A stretch of DNA of 64,000 bases from positions 124,001 through 188,000 of the forward strand of contig NZ_WHOA01000197.1 of the NCBI RefSeq assembly GCF_013141715.1, read 5' to 3'. A program made the translations under genes and the position numbers. This document shows positions 14,976 to 23,299 of this stretch, one piece after another. The DNA is from Paenibacillus phytorum (GTDB lineage Bacteria > Bacillota > Bacilli > Paenibacillales > NBRC-103111). How positions within the stretch are numbered: the stretch's first letter is position 1; each line of letters starts with the position of its first letter. The notes under the pieces are model-generated. The model did no database searches and was not told the origin of the DNA. It saw only the letters and a list, made by a program, of their open reading frames with translations.

Positions 14976-16328
14976 GTGAATGTGAAACGATTAATGGAAA
15001 ACCTTATTGATCTCTTTGATTGGGTTTGGTCTGTCTCGACTATGGCAAGTGTTTTGGTTGTGTTGATTGTAGTCATGCAGCACGTGTTAAGGCATCGTTT
15101 AAAACCAAGATGGCATTACTTGATGTGGCTGTTGGTTATTATACGATTAATTTTGCCATGGGGCCCTGAGAGCGAATTCAGTATTTATAATTGGATCGGC
15201 TACACCGATGCCGTTCATTCGGCCGTGCAAGTTAATCAGGAAGAACTACTTACAAGAGCTGTTGTATCGGAATCTGCTGCCCAATCTATTTATCGGAATT
15301 TAGTTGTTGTATGGCTGGTAGGCATGTGTTTTTTGGGGATATATACAATCCGGATCAACAGGAAATTTGCCCGAAAAATGAAAAATGAGACGGTTGCGAT
15401 AACCGATGAAAGAATACTGGAGCTTTTCGATCAATGTAAAAAAATGATGTCGATAAATAAACCTATTGCTCTTGTTGAATCATGCAATTTGGCAACACCA
15501 ACCCTATTCGGTTTTGTAAAACCCCAATTGATTATGCCTAAAACCATTTTAAACAGCTTGAATGACGATCAATTACAGCATGTGTTCCTACATGAACTGG
15601 CTCATAGCAAACGTAATGATATTGGGGTCAATTGGTTCATGCATGCTTTGCTGATTATTCATTGGTTTAATCCAGTTCTTTGGTATGCTTATCGCCGAAT
15701 GCGGGAAGACCAGGAAATCGCAAGTGATGCCCTTGCTCTCAGCTGCCTAACTCCCGATAAAAGCCAGGACTATGGATATACGCTTATCAAATTGTTGGAA
15801 AATTTCTCGCGACCTGTTCAAGCTGTTGGAAATGTAAATCTAACTGGAAGCAAAATACAACTTCAAAGGAGAATTAAAATGATCAAACAATTTAAAGCAA
15901 ATTCATATCGTTGGTCGTTTCTTGGGATAGCAACCATGATCTTTATTAGTGGGTGCGCGTTAACGAATCCTAAGGACAGTTCGACATCTACACCATTGCA
16001 AAGTGCGGCTGTATCCGAAGAAAAAGTAAAACAGCAGGAATCTGTAGATTCAAATGCGACGGCTTCTGAGGAGACATCGAAAGCGGCCGTTTCCGTAGTA
16101 CCGCAGGCAACGCCTTCGGACGAGAAGTCGAGAAATGCGGCTTCCGTAGAGGAGGAGCCAAAGGTGTCGGATGACAAGTCAAGACCTGCTCCAGTAGCAT
16201 CTGAAGCAAGAGTATTGGAAGACAAGCCGAAAGCTGCACCCGTGAGTCCAGAACCAAGAGTATTGCAAGACAAACCGAGAGCCGCAGCTCCGGCAGGTCC
16301 GCTACCAACGGCCGCGCCTGCTGAGTAA
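14976..16328 (+). CDS. M56-family (BlaR1-like) membrane metallopeptidase with repeat tail
   Basis: 450 residues, partner of the BlaI-like repressor. There are transmembrane segments at about 20-38, 47-62 and 103-125, then the zinc site HELAH at 206-210 with the supporting LATPTLFGFVKPQLIMP before it. A last membrane segment ends in the lipobox-like FISGC at ~320. Unlike BlaR1 there is no penicillin-binding sensor domain. Instead there is a ~120-residue low-complexity tail rich in Ala, Ser, Pro and Lys, with repeats such as ARVLEDKPKAAPV and PRVLQDKPRAAAP. The start is GTG 14976 or 14982 after GAAGGAAAGG. The signal sensed is unknown. Confidence 0.87.
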   Translation: MNVKRLMENLIDLFDWVWSVSTMASVLVVLIVVMQHVLRHRLKPRWHYLMWLLVIIRLILPWGPESEFSIYNWIGYTDAVHSAVQVNQEELLTRAVVSESAAQSIYRNLVVVWLVGMCFLGIYTIRINRKFARKMKNETVAITDERILELFDQCKKMMSINKPIALVESCNLATPTLFGFVKPQLIMPKTILNSLNDDQLQHVFLHELAHSKRNDIGVNWFMHALLIIHWFNPVLWYAYRRMREDQEIASDALALSCLTPDKSQDYGYTLIKLLENFSRPVQAVGNVNLTGSKIQLQRRIKMIKQFKANSYRWSFLGIATMIFISGCALTNPKDSSTSTPLQSAAVSEEKVKQQESVDSNATASEETSKAAVSVVPQATPSDEKSRNAASVEEEPKVSDDKSRPAPVASEARVLEDKPKAAPVSPEPRVLQDKPRAAAPAGPLPTAAPAE

Positions 16329-16361
16329 TCGCACTCGACCAAATCTAAATAATTGTTAAGT

Positions 16362-16394
16362 GGAGGAGTTGCTCATTGGCGGCTCCTTTTTTTG
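16362..16394 (+). terminator. Weak hairpin with T7
   Basis: GGAG ... CTCC around a 20-base loop followed by seven T, just after the M56 gene. Confidence 0.45.
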
Positions 16395-16543
16395 CTTGCT
16401 AGAAGACTTATCCGATGGAATAAAAAACCGATAATCATTTTAAAAAATAAATGTTATAATCAAAAACGTCTACATATAATGACGGCTAGTAAATTATTTT
16501 GTGTTCAGCTAGAGTGAAAAAAGGAAGGTTAAGGAAGAATGAT

Positions 16544-18175
16544 ATGCATAATTGGTCAAAGGCACTAAATCTCAGAACTCCTTTTAAAATCTCTTTGGTC
16601 TACATGCTTGTAGGAAGTCTATGGATTATCCTGTCCGATAGAGTTATGGACATTCTTAACTTTTCTGGGGCAATCACTATTCATTCAACTAAGGGTCTAT
16701 GTTATGTATTACTTACGGCATTGGTTCTATATTGGTGGGTAACACGTTTGAAGAAAGCCCTTACAGAAAGCGATGAACGATACCGAATACTTGTAGAACA
16801 CTCACCAGAACCGTTGGTTGTTCACAGTAAAGGGAGAATAGTCTATATCAATCCTGCCGGTGCTGAAATATTTGGGGCAGCTAGCCCAGAGGAACTTATT
16901 GATTATCCAATAATGAATTTGGTGCATCCCGATTATATAGACATTGCGAAGGAACGAATTAGGCTGATCGAAGAGGAGAGGGTTCCGACAGCTCCCACCC
17001 AGCAGAAATTTCTTCGTGTCGATCGTCAAGTTATTGATGTAGAGGTCAGAGCGGTACCTATTATCTACTTAGGTAAACCGGCAGTTCAGCTTATATGTAA
17101 GGATATCACTGAGCGTAAACGAGCCCAACGTTTGCTGGAAGAGAGAGAGCAGAGTTATAAGTCACTTGTTGAAAATAACCCCGATGCTATATTTGAATTA
17201 GATCTAAATGGACGAATACTTAATATGAATCCAGCTACTGAAAGGATTACGGGCTATCAGCAGGAAGAGCTGCTGAATCAATCCTTTTGTCGTTTGATGG
17301 TAGGCGAAGATCACCTTAAAGCATCAAAACTGTTTGAAGCATCGACAAAAGGTGAGTCAAACAACATCGAAGTCGGCATTACTAATAAACGAGGCTACTA
17401 TGTCGAATTAAATTTAAAGACGGTTCCTATTATCATAAATGATAAGATCGATGGCGTTTATGGCATTGCAAAAGACATCACCGAACGTAAAAAGACAGAT
17501 GAGCTTCTAATTAAATCAGAAAAGCTATCGGTAGTGGGTCAGCTAGCCGCCGGAGTTGCTCACGAGATTCGAAATCCGTTAACATCTCTTAGAGGATTTG
17601 TTCAATTATTACAAACCAAAACGAATAATTATAATGAGTATTTTCAAATCATGTTGACTGAATTAGACCGAATTAATTATATCGTGAGCGAGTTTTTGGT
17701 TATTGCCAAGCCGCAGGCCGTGTGTTTTGAGATGAAGGATCTTCGCAAAATTCTTCATGATGTGATCTCCCTGCTTGACACACAAGCAATTCTTAGTGAT
17801 GTGCAAATTCATACGATATTTGATTCAGACATTCCGTTAATCAATTGTGAAGAAAATCAATTAAAACAGGTCGTTATTAATATTCTTAAAAATGCGATTG
17901 AAGCGATGACAGAAGGCGGTACTATCGAAATTCTAATGAAGGTGGACGACAATAAAATCGTAATACGTTTTATTGATCAGGGGTGTGGAATTCCTGAGGA
18001 ACGAATAGGGATGTTAGGAGAACCCTTTTATACGACAAAAGAAAAAGGGACTGGATTAGGATTAATGGTGAGTCAAAAAATCATTGAAGCACATCACGGG
18101 AGTCTTCAAATAAAGAGCCAGATCAATATAGGAACAACGGTTGATCTTATTTTACCATTAGATCCGAATAGATAG
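16544..18175 (+). CDS. PAS-domain sensor histidine kinase (sporulation-kinase type)
   Basis: 543 residues. Two N-terminal membrane segments (about 15-33 and 47-65), then two PAS domains (YRILVEHSPEPLVVHSKG and YKSLVENNPDAIFELDLNG, each ending in a DITERK junction), then HisKA with phosphorylated His340 in GVAHEIRNPLTSLRGF. The ATPase domain has the N box INILKNAIEAM, GCGIPEERI and GTGLGL. The HisKA type and layout resemble Bacillus KinA/KinE kinases feeding Spo0F, but no response regulator is adjacent, so the partner is unknown. ATG 16544 was chosen for its AAGGAAGA site. A terminator follows. Confidence 0.88.
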   Translation: MHNWSKALNLRTPFKISLVYMLVGSLWIILSDRVMDILNFSGAITIHSTKGLCYVLLTALVLYWWVTRLKKALTESDERYRILVEHSPEPLVVHSKGRIVYINPAGAEIFGAASPEELIDYPIMNLVHPDYIDIAKERIRLIEEERVPTAPTQQKFLRVDRQVIDVEVRAVPIIYLGKPAVQLICKDITERKRAQRLLEEREQSYKSLVENNPDAIFELDLNGRILNMNPATERITGYQQEELLNQSFCRLMVGEDHLKASKLFEASTKGESNNIEVGITNKRGYYVELNLKTVPIIINDKIDGVYGIAKDITERKKTDELLIKSEKLSVVGQLAAGVAHEIRNPLTSLRGFVQLLQTKTNNYNEYFQIMLTELDRINYIVSEFLVIAKPQAVCFEMKDLRKILHDVISLLDTQAILSDVQIHTIFDSDIPLINCEENQLKQVVINILKNAIEAMTEGGTIEILMKVDDNKIVIRFIDQGCGIPEERIGMLGEPFYTTKEKGTGLGLMVSQKIIEAHHGSLQIKSQINIGTTVDLILPLDPNR

Positions 18176-18187
18176 CTTGTGATAATG

Positions 18188-18214
18188 AACTCCTGAAGAG
18201 GAGTTTATTTTTTT
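18188..18214 (+). terminator. Intrinsic terminator
   Basis: AACTCCT-GAAG-AGGAGTT followed by TATTTTTTT after the histidine-kinase gene. Confidence 0.85.
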
Positions 18215-18231
18215 CTGAAAAAGACGATGAC

Positions 18232-18261
18232 TTGACAAACAAATTAGCCTAAAGTTAGCAT
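18232..18261 (+). promoter_or_regulatory. marR promoter with operator-like TTAGCCTAAAGTTAG
   Basis: TTGACA at 18232 and a weak -10 (TAGCAT, 18-base spacer). TTAGCCTAAAGTTAG at 18244-18258 differs at two positions from TTATCCTAATGTTAG in front of the DoxX gene, so both are probably bound by the MarR protein. Confidence 0.55.
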
Positions 18262-18289
18262 AGTATTATTATCCAAAGGAGGAACGATC

Positions 18290-18748
18290 ATGTACCAGGG
18301 AGACGAACAAAGCCAGCTTGATTTAAGATTATTCCGAATCTGGAGTAGAGCTACTAAAGCTATAGCTGATAATACCAAACGAGATATCGAAAGTCATGGA
18401 ATTAGTCCGGACCATTTTATGATTCTAGAGCTCCTCTATAACAAAGGACCTCATCCTATTCAAAGGATTAGTGAAATATTTAGTATTCCAAGCGGGAGTA
18501 TTACCTATGTGGTAGATAAGCTTGAACAGAAAGATTATGTAAGACGACAATCAAGTCCTACCGATAGAAGAACCTCGAATGTCGCCCTTACTGAGAAGGG
18601 GGAAACCTTATTTAATGAGATTTTCCCGAAACATGTAGCCGTTATATCTGAGAATTTCTCCTTTATAAGCAATGAAGATAAACTTCAGATGATCGATCTA
18701 TTTAAGAAACTGGGGTTTGGTGCACAAGAACTCAGTAAGGATAGTTAA
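18290..18748 (+). CDS. MarR-family regulator
   Basis: 152 residues with the MarR winged helix: HFMILELLYNKGPHPIQRIS, then IFSIPSGSITYVVDKLEQKDYV, and the conserved DRRTSNVALTEKG wing. ATG 18290 follows AAAGGAGG. In B. subtilis, related regulators (MhqR, YodB) sense quinones and repress DoxX-family genes; a DoxX gene lies next to this one behind a related operator. Repression of itself and doxX is inferred from the shared motif. No cysteine is obvious in the sequence, so a thiol-switch is unlikely. Confidence 0.85.
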   Translation: MYQGDEQSQLDLRLFRIWSRATKAIADNTKRDIESHGISPDHFMILELLYNKGPHPIQRISEIFSIPSGSITYVVDKLEQKDYVRRQSSPTDRRTSNVALTEKGETLFNEIFPKHVAVISENFSFISNEDKLQMIDLFKKLGFGAQELSKDS

Positions 18749-18782
18749 GAGAATTACGGATATCCGCTAGAACCTAAAAGGG

Positions 18783-18815
18783 CCGTCAGGGTGATCTTCC
18801 CTGACGGTTTTTATT
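18783..18815 (+). terminator. Intrinsic terminator
   Basis: CCGTCAGGG-TGATCTT-CCCTGACGG followed by TTTTTATT after the marR gene. Confidence 0.9.
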
Positions 18816-18893
18816 ATTTCGGTGGAATCAACTTCACCAGATTTTAGCGGAACGTAGAAGCTTTATTTTGTTTAGGCGTCTTGTTGAAGATGG

Positions 18894-18944
18894 TTGACAA
18901 ATAATTATCCTAATGTTAGTGTATATTATAATAACATTAGGATA
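18894..18944 (+). promoter_or_regulatory. doxX promoter region with perfect inverted repeat
   Basis: TTGACA at 18894. TATCCTAATGTTA (18906-18918) and TAACATTAGGATA (18932-18944) are perfect inverted copies 13 bases apart that cover the likely -10 region. This is a typical repressor site, probably for the MarR protein upstream. Confidence 0.65.
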
Positions 18945-18990
18945 TCTAATCATAGTTTATTAATAATTAGGTGAAAAAGGGGAGAGTTAG

Positions 18991-19329
18991 ATGAATACGG
19001 TATCTATTATTATTCAAATCATTTTAGCACTTGGGTTTTTGATGTTTGGAGCTTCCAAACTCGGTTCAAAGCAAATGGTGGATGAATTTACACGTTACGG
19101 GATGCCTTCGTGGTTTAGGGTAATCACTGGCTTGCTCGAAATTGCCGGTGCCGCACTCCTGGTTGCAGGAATTTGGAACGACAGTCTTATTGCAATTGGC
19201 GGATTGCTGTTGGCCGTTATTATGGCTGGAGCTGTCATAACGCATCTACGTATTAAGGATCCTGTATCTAAAATAGGTATGCCTATTATTTTATTAATCC
19301 TTACGTTGGTTGTCTTATTTATAAAATGA
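18991..19329 (+). CDS. DoxX-family membrane protein
   Basis: 112 residues with four hydrophobic segments: IIIQIILALGFLMFGASKLG, FRVITGLLEIAGAALLVAGI, IAIGGLLLAVIMAGAVITHL and the C-terminal IILLILTLVVLF. This is the small DoxX-like family found with quinone and electrophile resistance. It lies behind a MarR-type operator and is separate from marR by a terminator, so it has its own promoter. Function in quinone or thiol stress is inferred by analogy. Confidence 0.82.
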   Translation: MNTVSIIIQIILALGFLMFGASKLGSKQMVDEFTRYGMPSWFRVITGLLEIAGAALLVAGIWNDSLIAIGGLLLAVIMAGAVITHLRIKDPVSKIGMPIILLILTLVVLFIK

Positions 19330-19357
19330 AAAGTATTGCTGTAATACTCGAACCAAT

Positions 19358-19394
19358 AAATGCCGGATCCTGTTCAATAGGATTCGGCATTTTG
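19358..19394. terminator. Bidirectional terminator between convergent genes
   Basis: AAATGCCGGATCC pairs with GGATTCGGCATTTT. It lies between doxX (+) and the PhzF gene (-). Confidence 0.85.
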
Positions 19395-19402
19395 ATTTGT
19401 TA

Positions 19403-20290
19403 TTATACCCACTCGCCTTTTGCTGTATAGATGGTTTTACCGCCGATTTGAATAGAGATGAGATCATCCTTCTGAGATGCCCGATGATACAGAATGGAAG
19501 GACGCATGATCTCAAAGCCTTGCTCAACGCTGATATCGATGGATTCATTGCCGAAATAGCGATATTTGACTAAGTATCCAGCCAAATCGCCATTGGCACT
19601 ACCGGTAGCTGGATCTTCGGGAGCACCATAATAATCACCGAACACCCTTGCATTTAAAGAGTTACCAGCCTGATAAGTCTCTGGACAAAAGACTAAAATC
19701 ATTTTAGCTGAAAGCGGCTCAATGAGTTGGAAATATAGATCACGATTCACCTTACAGCGCTGAACGTCTTTCAAGCTTTTTAGAGGGACAATCAGGGCTG
19801 GCAGGCCAGTGGAAACCTCTTGAATGGGATACCGCGGATCAATGGACGATGCTGGAATTCCTAAAACAGCTCCAATCGTCTCTAGATCGATAATTTCTCC
19901 AAATACAGGCGGCTTTTGCTGCATCCAAGCCATGCCGGGATTCTTTTCATCAAAAGTGACCGGTATTTGACCGATTTTTAAGTTAAGCAAAATTTGCTGG
20001 ACAGGGTGTCCTATGATATCTTTTTGAATGATGTAGGCTGTTCCCAAAGTCGGATGACCAGCGAACTTTACCTCTTCTTTCGGGGTGAAGATACGCACAT
20101 CATATCCACCATTAACAGGTTCTTCAGACAGGATAAACGTTGTTTCGGAGAAGTTCATCTCTCGCGTAATGGCGAGCATTTCCTCTGTGGATAGGTGGGC
20201 AGCATGACGAAAAACGGCGAGCTGATTGCCTTCATATTTATGCTCGGCAAATACATCAACAATCGAAAAAGATAATGGCTGTATAGACAT
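19403..20290 (-). CDS. PhzF-family isomerase/epimerase
   Basis: 295 residues. The N-terminal VDVFAEHKYEGNQLAVF, the catalytic-type Glu in MNFSETTFIL, VKFAGHPTLGTAYI and the C-terminal DPATGSANGDLAGYL are all signatures of the PhzF fold, whose best-known members isomerise a phenazine precursor. Most non-phenazine bacteria carry such genes with unknown substrates and none of the other phz genes are here. AGGAGTG precedes the ATG. Single gene, ends at the shared terminator. Confidence 0.9.
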   Translation of the reverse strand: MSIQPLSFSIVDVFAEHKYEGNQLAVFRHAAHLSTEEMLAITREMNFSETTFILSEEPVNGGYDVRIFTPKEEVKFAGHPTLGTAYIIQKDIIGHPVQQILLNLKIGQIPVTFDEKNPGMAWMQQKPPVFGEIIDLETIGAVLGIPASSIDPRYPIQEVSTGLPALIVPLKSLKDVQRCKVNRDLYFQLIEPLSAKMILVFCPETYQAGNSLNARVFGDYYGAPEDPATGSANGDLAGYLVKYRYFGNESIDISVEQGFEIMRPSILYHRASQKDDLISIQIGGKTIYTAKGEWV

Positions 20291-20439
20291 GATCCCACTC
20301 CTATGAATGAATTTATAGATGAATACACCTTACCATATTGTGTTTAATTTGCGAATTCGCTCCGGGTATGGTTTGCGGCAGAGCAGCTTTCTGCTAGAGT
20401 AAGGGTATAGGAAATGTTACACGAAAAGGAGTGGGGCGG

Positions 20440-20895
20440 ATGTCCGACAAAGAAAATCTGGTGCGCTTCGGTATCTCCATGCCGCAATCTCTCATAGAGC
20501 AATATGACCGGCTCATTGCCTTGCAGGGCTATGATAATCGCTCTGAAGCCATACGTGATCTTACGCGCAAAGCACTGTTAACGTCTAGCAGCATGCAGCC
20601 CGACGAAACCGTTGCCGGAACGATCGTGATGGTGTATGACCATCATATTCACGATTTGCCGATTACCTTGATGGAGCTTCAACATGATTACCTCCATGCG
20701 ATTATTTCAACGATGCATATCCATTTAAACCATCAACAATGCTTGGAAATACTAGTTGTTCGCGGTAAGGTACAAAAGCTAAGAGAACTTCAGCAGCGTA
20801 TTCAAGTACTCAAAGGTGTAGGATATGCGGAGTTATCTGTCACTCATGTGGACGAGCAGGGTCACTCGCATGACCATCCTCATTCTCATTTGTAG
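20440..20895 (+). CDS. nikR: Nickel-responsive regulator NikR
   Basis: 151 residues. An N-terminal ribbon-helix-helix (VRFGISMPQSLIEQYDRLI, then GYDNRSEAIRDLTRKAL) and a C-terminal ACT-like nickel domain. The four nickel ligands known in E. coli NikR (His76, His87, His89, Cys95) are matched with the same spacing by His82, His93, His95 and Cys101 (HDYLH..., MHIHLNHQQCLE). The His-rich tail HSHDHPHSH may also hold metal. ATG 20440 follows AAAGGAG. It normally represses nickel uptake when nickel is plentiful; no nik transporter is in the window. Confidence 0.92.
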   Translation: MSDKENLVRFGISMPQSLIEQYDRLIALQGYDNRSEAIRDLTRKALLTSSSMQPDETVAGTIVMVYDHHIHDLPITLMELQHDYLHAIISTMHIHLNHQQCLEILVVRGKVQKLRELQQRIQVLKGVGYAELSVTHVDEQGHSHDHPHSHL

Positions 20896-20946
20896 AATTC
20901 GTAGACATTCTGTTTTTTTGATAAAATTAAGGCACGGAGGTGCGAT

Positions 20947-21351
20947 ATGTCGATTAAAAAATGGTTCAGTTTAGAAGAGGCAAATGAAATGCTGCCGTTT
21001 GTTGATCAGGAATTGAAGAAAATGCAAGCATTGAAGCACAATTTTGAGGGAAAATATGCAGAGCTCCGGATAAAGAAAAACGAGCATGCAGAGAAACCCG
21101 GTGCTGAGAAGGATCCGTTTTTCGTCATGGAAGCAGAGCTGGAATTCCTTCAAATTGAAGCGCGCGGGCTTATTCAAAATTTTCAGCTTACAGGTGTGGA
21201 ACTCAAGGATATAGATACAGGTCTTGTCGATTTTCCGGCGTTGATGGAAGGACAAGAAGTACTGCTTTGTTGGAAACAGGGAGAGGATAGAATTCGTTTT
21301 TACCATGGCAATCAGGATGGATTTGCTGGACGTAAACCGATTTCGGAATAG
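20947..21351 (+). CDS. DUF2203 family protein
   Basis: 134 residues starting WFSLEEANEMLPFVDQEL, with IEARGLIQNFQLTGVELKDI, GLVDFPALMEGQEVLLCWKQ and a C-terminal FYHGNQDGFAGRKPI, the pattern of DUF2203. Mostly helical and cytoplasmic. Role unknown. It lies 12 bases before the copper-resistance gene, so the two may be co-transcribed. ATG 20947 follows ACGGAGGTG. Confidence 0.8.
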   Translation: MSIKKWFSLEEANEMLPFVDQELKKMQALKHNFEGKYAELRIKKNEHAEKPGAEKDPFFVMEAELEFLQIEARGLIQNFQLTGVELKDIDTGLVDFPALMEGQEVLLCWKQGEDRIRFYHGNQDGFAGRKPISE

Positions 21352-21363
21352 AGGAAACTTACG

Positions 21364-23016
21364 ATGCAAAGATCTTTACGATACACGGCCAAACGTTTTT
21401 TGTTCATGCCTTCATTGTTTGTATGCATGCTCGCTTTAATTCTCTTGAGTGCAGTTGCTGTTCCTCAGACAGCATCTGCTCATGCGTCATTAGTGCAGGC
21501 CCAACCTGAAGCGGGCACCAAGCTTGAAAACTCACCGCCTCAAGTAGCCGTTACTTTTAATGAACAGTTAGATGCAGGACTCTTCTATATCAAAGTGTTG
21601 GATCATAATGGTGACGAGATTACGAGTAATAAAGCTTATATGAACAAAGAGCAGACTGGTATAATTCTTGATCTGCCGAAGTTAACTGCGGGCTTTTATT
21701 TGATCAGCTATCACGTCATTTCCGCAGACGGACACCCTGTTGCAGGGAGTTATCCGATAACGATTGGCAATCCACCGCAAGAAGAAGCTCTCGATCTGCC
21801 TTCTGTATATGGTGGGCACGATCATGGGACGGGTCAGTTAACAACGAAAGATATCCTGCAATATGCGTCTCGCGGATTTTGGTATTTGATGATTTTGGCG
21901 TTGACTGGATGGGTAATCTGGTTAAGGTTGTTGGGAGCTAGAGGGGCAGAGACACGGAAATCACTTTCAGCTTGGACTCTCAATCTCCAGCGTGCACAAT
22001 TAGTTGCCTTATTGCTGCTCATTTTCACACACATCGAAGATCTGCTTGGTGGCGGTGGGGTGGAGGAGATTTGGAAACTATTTAGTGCAACCAGTATCGG
22101 TATTTCCTGGGCGCTTATGCTAGTACTATCCTTCCTTGGATTTGTACTTATAGGTAGGGCAAAGTGGCTAGATTTATTATGGCCTTTAAGTTTCCTAGCG
22201 GTAAAAAGCTTTAGCGGTCACGCGGCTTCATTTACTCCCTTATGGGCAACAATCGGGCTGGATTTTATACATCTGGTCGGCGCGGCATGTTGGGTTGGGG
22301 GCTTAGTGCTGCTCTATGCGAAATGGCGTCAGAAAAGTGATGATGTCAGTGCCTATATGCAGCAATTTTCGAAAATGGCTTTGATCTCCATCCTTGTACT
22401 TACCCTAACCGGATCTTTATCCGTCTTGTTGTTCCTGCCGAACTTACGTTACTTGCTTTACACTTCGTGGGGAATATTGATGCTTGTGAAAATTGGTGCT
22501 GTTGCACTTGTTGTACTCATTGGTTTTATTATTCGGCTCAATTTGCGCAAACAGAATGCCAAACAATCTGTTCTCTGGGTAAAGGTTGATCTTACCTTTA
22601 TGGTCATAATCGTGCTGCTGGTAGGGCTCATCACTTATATGGCGCCAATTCCTGTCAACGAGCCGCTAGCATGGCATCAGATGGGTGAAAAGGTCCATGT
22701 ATCTGCTGATATTACACCTAAAATTCAGGGAACCAATACCTTTGTAGCGAAAGTATGGCTTCCAGAAAAAGCTGGGAAACCGAAGCAAGTGCTCATGCTG
22801 CTTCATTATTTAGATGATAAAGAAATGGCGCCTATTTCTGTGCCAATAACCATGTACGAGGATAGCACACAAGAAGAATCCTACGGCTTTGTGAAATTCA
22901 GCTACAAAGCGCAGGGGGCCTACCTGCCGTTCCGAGGCAATTGGGAATTAGAGATGCGTGTTATGGATGCCGATGATAATGAAACGGTGTACAACAAAGA
23001 ATTCATGGTGTATTAA
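21364..23016 (+). CDS. CopC-CopD fusion copper protein (YcnJ-like)
   Basis: 550 residues. The signal peptide is cleaved at about ASA-HASL, leaving an N-terminal His as copper ligand, followed by the CopC beta-barrel (ASLVQAQPEAGTKL, QVAVTFNEQLDAGLF, YHVISADGHPVAGSYPI). About eight membrane helices follow (CopD domain), including HAASFTPLWATIGLDFIHL and WVGGLVLLYAKW, and then an extracellular C-terminal domain of ~120 residues. B. subtilis YcnJ has this layout and serves in copper import. Adjacent to a DUF2203 gene; no copper operator recognised. Confidence 0.88.
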   Translation: MQRSLRYTAKRFLFMPSLFVCMLALILLSAVAVPQTASAHASLVQAQPEAGTKLENSPPQVAVTFNEQLDAGLFYIKVLDHNGDEITSNKAYMNKEQTGIILDLPKLTAGFYLISYHVISADGHPVAGSYPITIGNPPQEEALDLPSVYGGHDHGTGQLTTKDILQYASRGFWYLMILALTGWVIWLRLLGARGAETRKSLSAWTLNLQRAQLVALLLLIFTHIEDLLGGGGVEEIWKLFSATSIGISWALMLVLSFLGFVLIGRAKWLDLLWPLSFLAVKSFSGHAASFTPLWATIGLDFIHLVGAACWVGGLVLLYAKWRQKSDDVSAYMQQFSKMALISILVLTLTGSLSVLLFLPNLRYLLYTSWGILMLVKIGAVALVVLIGFIIRLNLRKQNAKQSVLWVKVDLTFMVIIVLLVGLITYMAPIPVNEPLAWHQMGEKVHVSADITPKIQGTNTFVAKVWLPEKAGKPKQVLMLLHYLDDKEMAPISVPITMYEDSTQEESYGFVKFSYKAQGAYLPFRGNWELEMRVMDADDNETVYNKEFMVY

Positions 23017-23056
23017 CATGGTTTGAATATATGATGGTTGAAAGTGGGTGGCGATA

Positions 23057-23242
23057 ATGGCATGGATTCAAGTACTCGATAAAGAAAATTTGTCGGTCAA
23101 ATTTGATAACAAGGATGAAGTGGCATTGCTGGAGATTAACGATGGTGGCATCTCGCCTAATTACGTAACCATTCGTTTAAATGAAACAGAGATGGATGAT
23201 CTGATCGAGGCTTTAAAACGTATTAAAGAAGCCCTCCAATAG
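23057..23242 (+). CDS. Small acidic conserved-looking protein, function unknown
   Basis: 61 residues, MAWIQVLDKENLSVKFDNKD, then a beta-rich middle and a C-terminal helix EMDDLIEALKRIKEAL. Start ATG 23057, with a weak GGGTGG site; GTG 23048 is possible. It follows the CopCD gene by 40 bases and ends at a strong terminator, so it may be the last gene of that unit. No family recognised. Confidence 0.6.
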   Translation: MAWIQVLDKENLSVKFDNKDEVALLEINDGGISPNYVTIRLNETEMDDLIEALKRIKEALQ

Positions 23243-23261
23243 CGATGGCTTGTGTGGGAGG

Positions 23262-23288
23262 AGGGGCACATTGTGCCCCTTTTTTTTG
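23262..23288. terminator. Terminator between convergent genes
   Basis: AGGGGCACA-TTGTGCCCCT perfect stem followed by T8. Confidence 0.9.
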
Positions 23289-23299
23289 TTGACTCCCGT

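Noticed and set aside
19403..20290. Phenazine biosynthesis cluster
   Set aside because: Only a PhzF-family gene is present; PhzF homologues are widespread in organisms that make no phenazines.
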